A DNA stretch of 64,000 nt from Sphingomonas phyllosphaerae 5.2 (GCF_000419605.1 NZ_ATTI01000001.1:1029501-1093500); one strand, 5' to 3'; numbered from the stretch's first letter, positions 47,928 through 56,783 are shown. A program made the numbers and translations. The notes: generated by a model from the letters alone, not told the origin.

Positions 47928-49111
47928 GCCAGCGCCCCGGTGGCCGACGGCAGCAGCCCCCGCTCCACCAGTTCGCGGCGGATCTCCGCGTCATGCTCGT
48001 TCAGCAGCGGCGGCGGCAACCGCACCTCCTGCGGCGTGCCGCGCATCTTGACCGGGAAGCCGAGCGCCTTGAACTCGCCCTCGACCGGGTGCGGCACCTG
48101 CATCACCATCTCGCGCGCGACCGCCTGTTCGCTGACGACCGCCTCGCCGTAGTCGAGGATCGGTGCGGCCGGTACGCCGGCGGCGAGCAGCGCATCGATC
48201 CACTCCTGGCTGGTCCGCGTGAGGAAGGTGGGGGCGAGGTCGTCGATCAGCGACTGCCGGTTCGCGACCCGCGCCGCGTTGGTGGCGTAACGCGCGTCCT
48301 CCTGCAGTTCGGGACGCGCGACGACCTTCAGGAAGGTGAGCCACAATCCCTGATTCGCGGCACCGATCACGAACCAGTCGTCGGAGGCGCGTACCGCCTG
48401 ATAGGGCGCGGACATTCGATTGGCCGAACCGATCGGGGCAGGGGCGTGGCCGGTGCCCCAATATTCGGTCGTCTCCCAGATCGACAGCCCGAGCGCCGCC
48501 TCGAGCAGCGAGGCGTCGATATACTGGCCGCGTCCCGAGGACTGCCGGCCGATCACTGCGCTGAGGATGCCGTAGACCGAGAAGAGGCCGGCGCCGAGAT
48601 CGGCCACCGCGATCGAATTCTTCGCGGGCTCCATGCCGGGGAAGCCGTTCGAACTGAGCACGCCCGACATCGCCTGCGCGATCAGGTCGAAGCCGGGACG
48701 TTGCGCCCACGGACCGGTCTGGCCGAACCCCGAAATGCTGGCATAGATCAGCCGCGGATTGAGCGCGGCGAGCGTCTCGTAATCGATCCCGAGCCGCCCC
48801 GCGACACCGGGACGCGCATTCTCGACCACGATGTCGGCGGTCTTCACCAGCGCGTAGAGCACGGCGCGGTCCGCCTCGTCCTTGAGGTCCAGCGTAATGC
48901 TGCGTTTGTTGCGGTTGAGCGCCAGGAAGCCCGGACTGTCCTCCCCCTTGAGCCGGAACCCCATCGAGTGCCGCGTCGAATCGCCGGTGCGTGGCGGCTC
49001 GATCTTGATGACGTCCGCGCCCATGTCGCCCAGCAGCATGCAACAGAATGGCCCCGCCATCACCTGCGAGATATCAAGAACCCGCAGCCCCTTCAGCGGC
49101 AAGTCAGCCAT
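47924..49111 (-). CDS. Class III CoA-transferase (CaiB/BaiF family)
   Basis: 395 residues. MAGPFCCMLLGDMGADVIKIEPP near the start, FLALNRNKRSITLDLK, and the catalytic Asp in VADLGAGLF. The family moves CoA from one acyl-CoA to a carboxylate such as formate, carnitine, bile acids or arylsuccinates. With the crotonase behind it, it activates an organic acid, probably that formed by the dehydrogenases of the forward operon. It is divergent from the second PQQ dehydrogenase; the region between holds a predicted GntR-regulon site. Confidence 0.9.
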   Translation of the reverse strand: MADLPLKGLRVLDISQVMAGPFCCMLLGDMGADVIKIEPPRTGDSTRHSMGFRLKGEDSPGFLALNRNKRSITLDLKDEADRAVLYALVKTADIVVENARPGVAGRLGIDYETLAALNPRLIYASISGFGQTGPWAQRPGFDLIAQAMSGVLSSNGFPGMEPAKNSIAVADLGAGLFSVYGILSAVIGRQSSGRGQYIDASLLEAALGLSIWETTEYWGTGHAPAPIGSANRMSAPYQAVRASDDWFVIGAANQGLWLTFLKVVARPELQEDARYATNAARVANRQSLIDDLAPTFLTRTSQEWIDALLAAGVPAAPILDYGEAVVSEQAVAREMVMQVPHPVEGEFKALGFPVKMRGTPQEVRLPPPLLNEHDAEIRRELVERGLLPSATGALA

Positions 49112-49164
49112 TGGACTTCTCCTCTCCCTTGTTGCCGACCATGGTCAGGCCCGATCGACACGGA

Positions 49165-49179
49165 TCATATTGTATAGGA
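49165..49179. promoter_or_regulatory. GntR-regulon operator in the divergent region
   Basis: TCATAT-TGT-ATAGGA: first half perfect, second half four of six to ATATGA and identical to the site at 33094. It lies 54 bases before the CoA-transferase start and about 90 before the PQQ dehydrogenase start, so it could control both. Confidence 0.55.
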
Positions 49180-49267
49180 TCGTGCGGCTTGCTAGCACCG
49201 TTGAAATGACAGGACAACGTCGGGCTCACCTGGTGAGACTCGTCGTATGGAACCCAGGAGAGAAAAC

Positions 49268-51190
49268 GTGGCCAGCAAGAACGGGCGCCGCTTGCGGCGT
49301 AGTGCGCATGCGACGACGATGCTGGCTGCATCGCTTCTGGCAGGGGCCGCCGCGCCGTTGCTGGCGCAGGGCAAGGGCGACTGGCAGGGCTATGGCCGCG
49401 ACGAAAGCCACGCGCGCCACTCGCCGCTGACCGAGATCACGCCCGCCAACGTGACGCGGCTGCGGCAGGTCTGGAGCTATCACATGCGCCCCGCGGGCAC
49501 GTCGGGCGAGACGATCCCGATGCCCGACAGCGTGCCGGCCAAGTTCCGGTCCGGCTTCTCCGCATCCGAGGCGACGCCGCTGGTGGTGAAGGGCGTGATG
49601 TACCTGGCGACGCCCTATCGCCGCGTCGTCGCGCTCGATGCCGCCACCGGCAAGGAGCGGTGGGTGTTCCAGTTGCCGGGCAACGACCAGCCGTCGACGC
49701 GCGGCGTCGCCTATTGGCCGGGCGGAAAGGGGGCGGGCGCGCGCATCGTCTTCGGCGGCCGCAGCGGCAAATTGTTCGCGCTCGATGCCGCCACCGGGCA
49801 GCCGGCGGCCGGCTTCGGCACGGCCGGCGTGGTCGATATGAAGACGCCGGAGGTGATGAACGGCACCCGCGGGCCGCTGGGCATGAGCAGCCCGCCGGCG
49901 ATCTACCGCGACCTCATCATCACCGGCTCGCGCGTGCAGGAGATGCCCGTGAAGGGCGCGGCCGGCGACGTGCGCGGCTGGGACGCGCGCACCGGCAAGC
50001 TGGTGTGGACCTTCCATACGATCCCGCAGCCGGGCGAGCCGAATTTCGGCACGTGGGAGGGCGACAGCTGGCAGAAAAGATCGGGGGTCAACGTGTGGAC
50101 CTTCGTGCTCGTCGACGACAAGCGCGGCATCGCCTACCTGCCGGTCGGCGCACCGACCTTCGATCGCTGGGGCGGCGACCGCAAGGGCAAGAACCTGTAC
50201 GGCAACTCGATCGTCGCGGTGGAGGCGGCGACCGGCAAGTATCTGTGGCATTTCCAGACCGTCCACCACGACATCTGGGACGTCGACCTGCCGAGTGCGA
50301 CGCTGATCGAGGTGCGGCGCGGCGGCCGGACGATCCCCGCGATTGCCCTGATGAACAAGACCGCGATGATGTTCATCCTCGACCGCGTCACCGGCAAGCC
50401 GCTCTACGACGTGCGCGAGGTGCCGGTGCCGACCGAAACCGATGTGCCGGGCGAGCAGCCGTGGCCGACCCAGCCGATGCCGGTCACGCCGCCGCCGCTC
50501 GCGCGGACCAGCTATGCGGCGAGCGATCTGGTCGACGGTCCGCCGGCCCATCGCGCGAAATGCGAGAAGCTGGTCGCCGATCTCTCCGTCGCACCAAGCA
50601 AGACGTTCCAGCCGCTGCGCGCCGATTCCGCGGTCAACTTCTTCCCGGGCAGCCTCGGCGGCGTGGATTGGGGCGGGGGCGCGTTCGACCCGCACACCGG
50701 CCTGTACGTGATCAACGTCAACAACCTCGCCAGCCCGCAGCAGCTGGCGCGCCAGCCCGACGGCACGTGGGGGATGAAGGCGGGCTATGCCTATTTCCTC
50801 GATCCGGAGAGCGGCCTGCCGTGCCAGAAGGGGCCGTGGGGCGAACTGGTCGCGGTGAACGTCGACAATGGCACGATCGCGTGGCGCAAGGTGCTGGGCA
50901 AGAACGACGATCCCGCCTTCGCCGACGCTGGCGTGATCAGCGCCGGTGGGCCGATCACCACGGCCAGCGGGCTGACCTTCATCGGTGCGACCCGCGATGC
51001 CACGATCCGCGCATTCGATACCCGTAGCGGCGCGCTGCTGTGGTCGTCGGCGCTGCCCGCCTCGAACTACGGCACCCCGATGACCTACCAGGCCGCCGAC
51101 GGTCGCCAGATGCTCGCGACCGTGGCGACCGGCGGATTCGCCTTCCAACCCGCGACCAGCGACGAAGTGGTCGCTTTCGCCGTGCGCTGA
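49268..51190 (+). CDS. PQQ-dependent dehydrogenase (second)
   Basis: About 640 residues from a GTG at 49268 that follows GGAGAG; an ATG seven codons earlier (49247) is in frame. Signal peptide ATTMLAASLLAGAAAPLLAQ. Propeller with repeated ALDAATGKERWVF, ALDAATGQPAAGFG, VEAATGKYLWHFQTVHHDIWDVD, and the GSLGGVDWGGGAFDP segment near the PQQ pocket. It is clearly a relative of the enzyme at 44222 but lacks the Pro-rich insertion and uses a Sec-type leader. Electrons should go to the small cytochrome of the next gene. Confidence 0.88.
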   Translation: MASKNGRRLRRSAHATTMLAASLLAGAAAPLLAQGKGDWQGYGRDESHARHSPLTEITPANVTRLRQVWSYHMRPAGTSGETIPMPDSVPAKFRSGFSASEATPLVVKGVMYLATPYRRVVALDAATGKERWVFQLPGNDQPSTRGVAYWPGGKGAGARIVFGGRSGKLFALDAATGQPAAGFGTAGVVDMKTPEVMNGTRGPLGMSSPPAIYRDLIITGSRVQEMPVKGAAGDVRGWDARTGKLVWTFHTIPQPGEPNFGTWEGDSWQKRSGVNVWTFVLVDDKRGIAYLPVGAPTFDRWGGDRKGKNLYGNSIVAVEAATGKYLWHFQTVHHDIWDVDLPSATLIEVRRGGRTIPAIALMNKTAMMFILDRVTGKPLYDVREVPVPTETDVPGEQPWPTQPMPVTPPPLARTSYAASDLVDGPPAHRAKCEKLVADLSVAPSKTFQPLRADSAVNFFPGSLGGVDWGGGAFDPHTGLYVINVNNLASPQQLARQPDGTWGMKAGYAYFLDPESGLPCQKGPWGELVAVNVDNGTIAWRKVLGKNDDPAFADAGVISAGGPITTASGLTFIGATRDATIRAFDTRSGALLWSSALPASNYGTPMTYQAADGRQMLATVATGGFAFQPATSDEVVAFAVR

Positions 51191-51201
51191 GGATTACCGC
51201 C

Positions 51202-51519
51202 ATGTTGCGTTTCAACTTACTCGCTCGCCTGGTCGCCTCCGCCGGGGCGCTGCTCGGCGCCGCGGCGATCACTGCACAGCAACCGGCCACACCAGTGCCG
51301 GGAGCGGGGCTCGACCTCATCAACGAACGATGCGGTTCCTGCCACACGACAAACCAGGTGTTCGCGGCCAACAAGACCGCGGCGGAGTGGCCGGGGCTGG
51401 TGCAGGCGATGATCGATCGCGGAGCGGAACTGTCGCCGGAAGAGCAGAAGGTGGTGAGCGACTATGTCGTCGCCCATGTCGCGAGCGACCGGAAGGATGC
51501 GGGCGGCGCCGGGCATTGA
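51202..51519 (+). CDS. Small exported cytochrome c
   Basis: 105 residues: signal peptide (AGALLGAAAITAQ) and haem site CGSCH. A Met in GLVQAMIDRGAELS may be the sixth ligand, though it is not in the usual place for class I cytochromes. Immediately after the second PQQ dehydrogenase (11 bases), so it is its probable electron acceptor. Confidence 0.85.
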   Translation: MLRFNLLARLVASAGALLGAAAITAQQPATPVPGAGLDLINERCGSCHTTNQVFAANKTAAEWPGLVQAMIDRGAELSPEEQKVVSDYVVAHVASDRKDAGGAGH

Positions 51520-51546
51520 GCCCGGCGACCGCCACGTCGCGCGTCG

Positions 51547-52551
51547 TTACCGCGTGTAACGCGGCAGGATTCCGGCCACCGCGGTTCTCAGGCGGTACAC
51601 GCTGGTCGATGCCGTGATGTAAAGCGTGTGCCCGTCGTCCGCGAAGGCGAGGTTGGCCGCGACCTCCGGCAGCACGATCCGGCCCAGCACCTTGCCCGCG
51701 GGAGAGATGATGCGGATTCCGCCCGGTCCGGTCGCCCAGACGTTCCCGCGACGATCGACCTTCAGCCCGTCCGCGCCACCCGGCCCGCCGGCCGGGAATC
51801 GGATAAGCACCCGCCGTGCCGACACGACACCGCCACGTCCGACGCGATAGGCATAGATCGTCCCCGGTGGCCCGTAGTCGGTGACGTACAAGGTGCGCCC
51901 GTCGGGAGAGAAGCCGATCCCGTTCGGAAGCTTCAGGTCCGTGATCACCGGGGTAAGGACACCGCGCGCATAGCGGAACACCGCGTTGAACGGCAGTTGC
52001 TTGGCGGGATCGCGGTCCATGCCGTTGAACAGCCCGAACGGTGGGTCCGTGAACCACAGCGCGCCGTCGGCGGCGTACGCAAGATCGTTGGGGCTGTTCA
52101 GCCGCTTCCCGCGATAGTCCGCGAGTAGTGGCATGACGCGTTGGTCGCGGCCGACACGCACGATCCGGCGCGCCCCCATCTGCGCCATCAACACGCTGCC
52201 GTCGCGGTCGGGGACAAGCCCGTTCGGCCCGATGCTCTTGCCGGGTGGCGGGTCCGTGAGCCCGCCGGCATTCGCGATCAGCTCCTGCACCCGCCCGGAT
52301 GCGTCGACCGCGCGCAGCGTATCGCCGGTTACGTCGGAGAACCACAGGCGACCGTCATGCCACAGCGGTCCTTCGGTAAAGCCGAAGCCGGTGGCGACGC
52401 GTTCGATCGCGGCGCCCGGCGCGATCAGCGCGTCCAGTGCCGGGGTGAGCCGTTCGATGCGCGCCTCGCTCTGTTGTGCGGGCGCGGCGGCGTGAACGGC
52501 GAGCGGCGCGATCAGCGCCGCGGTCAGGAGGAAAGCACGCCGCATCGTCAT
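51547..52551 (-). CDS. Exported SMP-30/gluconolactonase-like protein
   Basis: 334 residues with a signal peptide (LLTAALIAPLAVHAAA). Six-bladed propeller with metal ligands in the usual order: Glu in GFTEGPLWH, Asn in KRLNSPNDLAY, Asn/Asp in KLPNGIGFSPDG and Asp in GGADGLKVD. The family opens lactones with a divalent metal ion. In the periplasm it would hydrolyse a lactone produced by one of the PQQ dehydrogenases, which typically yield lactones from cyclic hemiacetals. Overlaps the next gene start by ATGA-type coupling. Confidence 0.87.
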   Translation of the reverse strand: MTMRRAFLLTAALIAPLAVHAAAPAQQSEARIERLTPALDALIAPGAAIERVATGFGFTEGPLWHDGRLWFSDVTGDTLRAVDASGRVQELIANAGGLTDPPPGKSIGPNGLVPDRDGSVLMAQMGARRIVRVGRDQRVMPLLADYRGKRLNSPNDLAYAADGALWFTDPPFGLFNGMDRDPAKQLPFNAVFRYARGVLTPVITDLKLPNGIGFSPDGRTLYVTDYGPPGTIYAYRVGRGGVVSARRVLIRFPAGGPGGADGLKVDRRGNVWATGPGGIRIISPAGKVLGRIVLPEVAANLAFADDGHTLYITASTSVYRLRTAVAGILPRYTR

Positions 52552-52967
52552 ACCGCGTCGGTCAGCAGGACGAGATAGTCGCGGTTGAGCACCGTGCGCT
52601 CGATCAGCGGCCAGTTACGCTGGTGCACGTCGGAGCGGATCCACTGCTGCCGCTGTTCCTCGCTTTCATAGGTAAGCTGGAAGCGGTAATTGACTCCGGC
52701 CGGCGGCGCGGGCTGACCCTGAATGACGGTGCGCAGCTTGAGCATCTTCAAATCCACGAAGCCACGCCCGCGAAAGCTTTGCGCGGCCGGGAGGAAATGA
52801 CGATGGAAGGCGTCGAGCATTTCGTGCTCGCGCGCGGGATCGACCGCGAGATCGCAATAGAGCACGATCGGCTTGCGGGTCGCGGCAGTGGCGGCCTGCG
52901 CGGTGCCGCGCAGCGCCAAGCCGCTACCGGCGGCCGCGATCAGTTGCAGGAGCGAACGGCGTTGCAT
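52548..52967 (-). CDS. Exported Dabb/monooxygenase-fold protein of unknown function
   Basis: 139 residues with a Tat-like leader (MQRRSLLQLIAAAGSG). The remainder is one small alpha+beta domain (IVLYCDLAVDPAREHEMLDAFHRHF, YRFQLTYESEEQRQQWIRSD, HQRNWPLIERTVL) that looks like the dimeric alpha/beta-barrel group including EthD, NIPSNAP and antibiotic monooxygenases. Exported members are uncommon. Sits between an exported lactonase-like protein and an exported bicupin on one transcript. Confidence 0.6.
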   Translation of the reverse strand: MQRRSLLQLIAAAGSGLALRGTAQAATAATRKPIVLYCDLAVDPAREHEMLDAFHRHFLPAAQSFRGRGFVDLKMLKLRTVIQGQPAPPAGVNYRFQLTYESEEQRQQWIRSDVHQRNWPLIERTVLNRDYLVLLTDAV

Positions 52968-52984
52968 TCTTTATCCTTTCCAGT

Positions 52985-53881
52985 TCAGCGCGGGGGAAGC
53001 GTGGCGGCGTAGGCCGCCTTGGTGGCGAGATCGCGCGCGACCCCGATCACCATCAGTTCGAGCGGCGCATCGCCCGTGGCGCGCAGCGAACGGCGCACGC
53101 CGACCTCGACCGGCAGCGCATCTCCGGCGCGCAGCGACGCGCGTTCGCCAGCGACCGTCGCTTCGCCGGCGCCGGCGACGACGTAGATGATCTCGCTGAT
53201 GCCGGCGGGAGCGGCACCCTCCTGCGCCGCGCCAGGCGACACCAGCACATGGTCGACGAACGTCCAGGGCGTGGTGAACACCTCCGGCCCGAGCAGTCGG
53301 CGCGATCGGACCGGTCCGTCAGAGGTGAGCCTGGCGCGGTCCAGCCGTATCGCGGCGAATTGCGGGATCGGATCGAGCGCGACGCCCTCGCGCGGATCGC
53401 CGAGATCGAGATTGTCGTAGCGCTTCGTCTGGCCGACGTTGATGTTCAGCCACTGCACCGGGCGGTCGGAGGCGTTGTACAGCGCATGCGCGTGCCCCAT
53501 CCGGTCCGGCACCGCGGCGGGGCCGACGAGCGTGGCGGTCCGCCCGTCGACGGTGAACTGCGCCTCCCCGTCGAGGATGACGAACATCTCCTCGCATTGG
53601 TGGTGGAAGTGCTGACCGATCCCGCTGTGCGGTGCGATCACGCCGCGATGCACGAAGATAAGGTTGGTGGAGAGCGCATCGGATCCAAGCAGCGGAGCGA
53701 ACGCCATCGTGCCGGCCCCGTCGTGCACCTTGGCGAGTTGCCGGTAGCGCGATGGATCGGTGTGCCCGATGCGTTCGGCCAGCGGCCGCGCCGCCTTGCT
53801 CGGTGGCGGCCCGGGCTGCTGCGCGACGGCGGCGTGGCCCAGCATCAGCAAGGCGGCGCCGCACGCACCTGGTCGTATCAT
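52985..53881 (-). CDS. Exported bicupin protein
   Basis: 298 residues with signal peptide (ALLMLGHAAVAQQ). First cupin domain carries a full metal site: GQHFHHQCEEMFVILDGEAQF then DRMGHAHALYN. The second (ISEIIYVVAGAGEATVAGERASLRAGDALPV) retains the fold without the His set. Metal-bound cupins may be dioxygenases, isomerases or lyases, so the reaction is not fixed. The ATG at 53881 follows GAGGGTA. First gene of the three-gene exported operon; divergent from the MFS with the operator at 53956 between. Confidence 0.78.
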   Translation of the reverse strand: MIRPGACGAALLMLGHAAVAQQPGPPPSKAARPLAERIGHTDPSRYRQLAKVHDGAGTMAFAPLLGSDALSTNLIFVHRGVIAPHSGIGQHFHHQCEEMFVILDGEAQFTVDGRTATLVGPAAVPDRMGHAHALYNASDRPVQWLNINVGQTKRYDNLDLGDPREGVALDPIPQFAAIRLDRARLTSDGPVRSRRLLGPEVFTTPWTFVDHVLVSPGAAQEGAAPAGISEIIYVVAGAGEATVAGERASLRAGDALPVEVGVRRSLRATGDAPLELMVIGVARDLATKAAYAATLPPR

Positions 53882-53955
53882 CTGCTGTACCCTCTCACTG
53901 CCGTTCGCCCGTATTCTCCGGGCTTTACGCACGCTTACAACGCCTCTACACCGAA

Positions 53956-53970
53956 TCATATAGGATATAA
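53956..53970. promoter_or_regulatory. GntR-regulon operator overlapping a -10 box
   Basis: TCATAT-AGG-ATATAA, one base off the perfect palindrome at 38727, extended on the left to AATCATAT. The TATAAT at 53966-53971 overlaps it, so it probably covers the MFS promoter. It lies between the divergent bicupin and MFS genes. Confidence 0.7.
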
Positions 53971-54002
53971 TGCGGTCGAGCCGCTGGTCCGGGAGGGGTA
54001 TG

Positions 54003-55322
54003 ATGGCGGCCGACGCACGGCGAACGAATGTCCGGGTACGATTGGTCGCGATGCTGTTCGTGATCAGCGCGATCGCGTTTCTCGACCGCACGAACATCTC
54101 GGTCGCCGGCGTGCAGATGCGGCAGGAATATGCGATCGACCAGATCCATCTCGGCTGGATCTTCAGCGCTTTCCTGATCGGTTACGCCGCGTTCCAGGTG
54201 CCCGCCGGCTGGCTTGCGGCGCGCATCGGCCCTCGTCGCTTGCTGACCTTCGCGCTAATATGGTGGGGCGTGTTCAGCGTCGCGACCGCGTGGGTGCAAC
54301 CCGGCGGCGCGCATGCGATCACGCTGCTGATCCTGGTCCGTTTCGGGCTCGGCATCGGCGAGGCGGCCGTCTACCCGTCGGGCAACCAGTTCGTCTCGCG
54401 CTGGGTGCCTTCGCAGGAGCGCGGACGCGCCAACGGGCTGATCTTCGCCGGCGTGGGTGCCGGTTCGGGGCTGACGCCGCCGCTGATCAGTGCGGTCATC
54501 GCATACGGCGGCTGGCGCGCCTCGTTCTACGTCTGCGCGGTGATCGGGCTGGTCGCGGCGGCGGTGTGGTACGCGGTGGCGCGCGACCGGCCGCAGGACC
54601 ATCCGGCGGTGAACGCGGCCGAGCGCGCGCATATCGAGGCGGGATTGCCCGCGGTCGTAGCGACAGCGGCCGGGCCGATCCCGTGGCGCGCCATCCTGAC
54701 AAGTCGGGCGGTGTGGGGCCTGTTCCTCAGCTACTTCGCCTTCGGCTATGTGATCTGGATCTTCTTCAGCTGGTTCTTCATCTATCTGACGGAGGCCCGC
54801 GGGCTCGACCTCAAGGCGAGCGCGCTGTTCGGCATGGCCCCGTTCCTGGCGATGACGGTCGGGTGTCTGGCAGGTGGCGTGATCAACGATGCGGTATCGC
54901 GCCGGCATGGCCTTTATTGGGGGCGCTCGGGACTGGCGATGATCTCCTTTGCGCTGACGGCGGTGTTTCTGCTGGTTGGCTCGCAGGTCGACAACGTGCC
55001 GCTGGCGGTGCTCACGCTCGCGTTGGGCGGCGGCGCGATCTACCTCTCGCAAAGCTCTTTCTGGTCGGTCACCGCCGATATCGCGGGACGCCACACAGGG
55101 GTTGTGTCGGGGTTGATGAACGTCGGCTGCCAGCTCGGCGGGGCGCTCACCGCGTCGCTGACCCCGTGGCTCGCCGCCCGCTACGGCTGGGCGGCGGCGT
55201 TCGGCACCGGCGCGGGGGTGGTGGTGCTCGGCATCGCGGCCTGGGCCGCCGTCGACCCGCGTCGCCTGATCGGTGCCGGGCGCGTGCCTGCGTCCGCGGC
55301 AGCCGTGGCGGTGACACAATGA
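54003..55322 (+). CDS. MFS transporter, ACS-like
   Basis: 439 residues; helix one FLDRTNISVAGVQM and PAGWLAARIGPRRLL after helix two fit ACS-type sugar-acid permeases. The ATG at 54003 follows GGGAGGGG by five bases; one at 53970 falls inside the operator and is less likely. Its stop overlaps or nearly overlaps the following cupin gene. Third permease linked with this regulon or its neighbours, so several related acids may be taken up. Confidence 0.86.
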   Translation: MAADARRTNVRVRLVAMLFVISAIAFLDRTNISVAGVQMRQEYAIDQIHLGWIFSAFLIGYAAFQVPAGWLAARIGPRRLLTFALIWWGVFSVATAWVQPGGAHAITLLILVRFGLGIGEAAVYPSGNQFVSRWVPSQERGRANGLIFAGVGAGSGLTPPLISAVIAYGGWRASFYVCAVIGLVAAAVWYAVARDRPQDHPAVNAAERAHIEAGLPAVVATAAGPIPWRAILTSRAVWGLFLSYFAFGYVIWIFFSWFFIYLTEARGLDLKASALFGMAPFLAMTVGCLAGGVINDAVSRRHGLYWGRSGLAMISFALTAVFLLVGSQVDNVPLAVLTLALGGGAIYLSQSSFWSVTADIAGRHTGVVSGLMNVGCQLGGALTASLTPWLAARYGWAAAFGTGAGVVVLGIAAWAAVDPRRLIGAGRVPASAAAVAVTQ

Positions 55323-55348
55323 TTGCAGGGCACGGAAGGAAACGATCG

Positions 55349-56308
55349 ATGACGAACGGCTGGCGCGCGCGCGCGCGCATCGCCGCGCTGGCGCTCACCG
55401 CGCTGACGCTGACCGCGCAGGCCCCGCGTCCCGCGCCGCCCCCCCCGGTCGAGATGTGGGTGCCGAAGCGAACGCCCTACGCCGCCTATGACGCGCCCAA
55501 TCGCTCATGGTGGAAGCTGGCGGACGTGCTCGCGCTGCACAAGGGCGCCGCCGACTGGTCGCAGCCGATCGTCCGCAGCCGCGATCTCGTCGCGGACTGG
55601 CACCAGCAGGCGGCCGGCAAGCGTACGACAGAGGTCGCCTATGCCGACAATCGTACCGTCATTATCGTCTGGCGCGGCGAGGTGCGCGTCGCCATTGCCG
55701 GCCACCCGCCGTTCGTCGCGGGCAAGGGGTTCGAGATCGACGTGCCGTTGCGCGTGCCGTTCACGCTGGAGACGGTCGGCGACGCGCCCGCCTTGTGGTT
55801 CGAGATTCACGCCGCCAGCGACTTGCCGCTCTACCCGGTCGCCAGCACTGGCGAGCGGCCGCGGGACGTTGCCGGCTTTCGCTACGACCGGCGGCTGGTG
55901 TCCGGCGGGTCGGGCGTCCCGGATGCCACCAACCCGCTCTACCTCGATTATTACAAGGACGTGGTGCAGGGCGGTGCGCGCGCCACCGCCTTCGTCGCTG
56001 CGCAACATCTGTTCGTGAACAACATCCGCGGACGCGCGACGCCGACCCCGCCCGCGTCGAACCTCGGCCATTTCCACGTCGGTTATGACGAGTTCTGGTT
56101 CGTGATGGAGGGCAATGTCGACCTTCAGGTCGAAGGCGAGCCGCTCATCAAGGCCGCCCAGCCCGGCGACGTGCTGACCGCCAAGCAGGGGCGCTGGCAT
56201 CGTGCGAGCTTCGGCGGCCCGGAGGGGCAGATGGGAACGCGCGTCGCGATCAATCCGTACCCGCTCGGATTGCACGGCTACAGCGTCACGTCGGGCGGTC
56301 GGCAATAG
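55349..56308 (+). CDS. Exported cupin protein
   Basis: 319 residues: signal peptide ARIAALALTALTLTAQA, N-terminal half with a degenerate cupin (VIIVWRGEVRVAIAGHPPFVAGKG), C-terminal half with a metal-type site (SNLGHFHVGYDEFWFVMEGNVDL and KQGRWHRASF). The ATG at 55349 follows AAGGAAACG; an ATG at 55319 overlaps the MFS stop and is also in frame. Likely acts in the periplasm with the bicupin across the promoter region. Confidence 0.75.
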   Translation: MTNGWRARARIAALALTALTLTAQAPRPAPPPPVEMWVPKRTPYAAYDAPNRSWWKLADVLALHKGAADWSQPIVRSRDLVADWHQQAAGKRTTEVAYADNRTVIIVWRGEVRVAIAGHPPFVAGKGFEIDVPLRVPFTLETVGDAPALWFEIHAASDLPLYPVASTGERPRDVAGFRYDRRLVSGGSGVPDATNPLYLDYYKDVVQGGARATAFVAAQHLFVNNIRGRATPTPPASNLGHFHVGYDEFWFVMEGNVDLQVEGEPLIKAAQPGDVLTAKQGRWHRASFGGPEGQMGTRVAINPYPLGLHGYSVTSGGRQ

Positions 56309-56334
56309 GTTGGGGGGCCAGGCGACCGAGAAGG

Positions 56335-56365
56335 GTCGAGGTCGGGGCGGGTCCCCGGCATCGAC
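56335..56365. terminator. Hairpin after the cupin gene
   Basis: GGTCGAGGTCGGGG...CCCCGGCATCGACC forms an imperfect stem about 27 bases past the stop, with no T-tract. It resembles a terminator-like structure but also marks the start of the prophage side. Confidence 0.4.
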
Positions 56366-56783
56366 CACGCGACTGGCTAGTCGGCGATGCAGAGTAAGTG
56401 CTTCGGAGCCTGCGGCCGGCGGGTTTGCCGCTCCGTGCCGTCAACCGGCGCATGCTGCCTACGAACCATATGAATCGCGGGGCGGGGGGGGGGGGCGGGT
56501 CGCGCCGGGCCGACGGCGGCGATGGATGCTTCCTTGCGGACCCGATCAGGGGCGTTGCCTTGTCCGTGTCTTGCCGCCTTGTACCGGATCCTGACAAGGA
56601 CGCGACGCTGCACGACGTCTTTGGCCTGTTCGGCCGTGGCCAGGAAGGGAATGGTGCCCAAGGGCGGGAAGGGCACGAGGCCCCAGAAGTCCGCAGAAAT
56701 TCGTTGTTTCCATTACTCTCGAGCGCGGGAGATTGTACCAACTATCGTACCGGATCGGAGCTCGGAAGCAAGCGGCTGCTGGG
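56366..56783. other. Boundary stretch between chromosome and prophage
   Basis: About 400 bases without a supported gene. It includes a run of 12 G at 56484-56495 and short minus-strand frames with no motif. The integrase reading frame ends at 56784, so one attachment site is expected near here, but no tRNA end or direct repeat can be identified without the other end. Confidence 0.35.

Noticed and set aside
53249..56308. A very long forward frame reading through the bicupin and MFS region into the cupin
   Set aside because: Only its last part (from 55349) is gene-like; the rest is opposite or out of frame with the bicupin and MFS genes.
56335..56365. Possible tRNA 3' end as phage attachment site
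   Set aside because: The stretch ending in CGACCA looks like a T-arm at first, but no acceptor, D or anticodon arms can be folded upstream.
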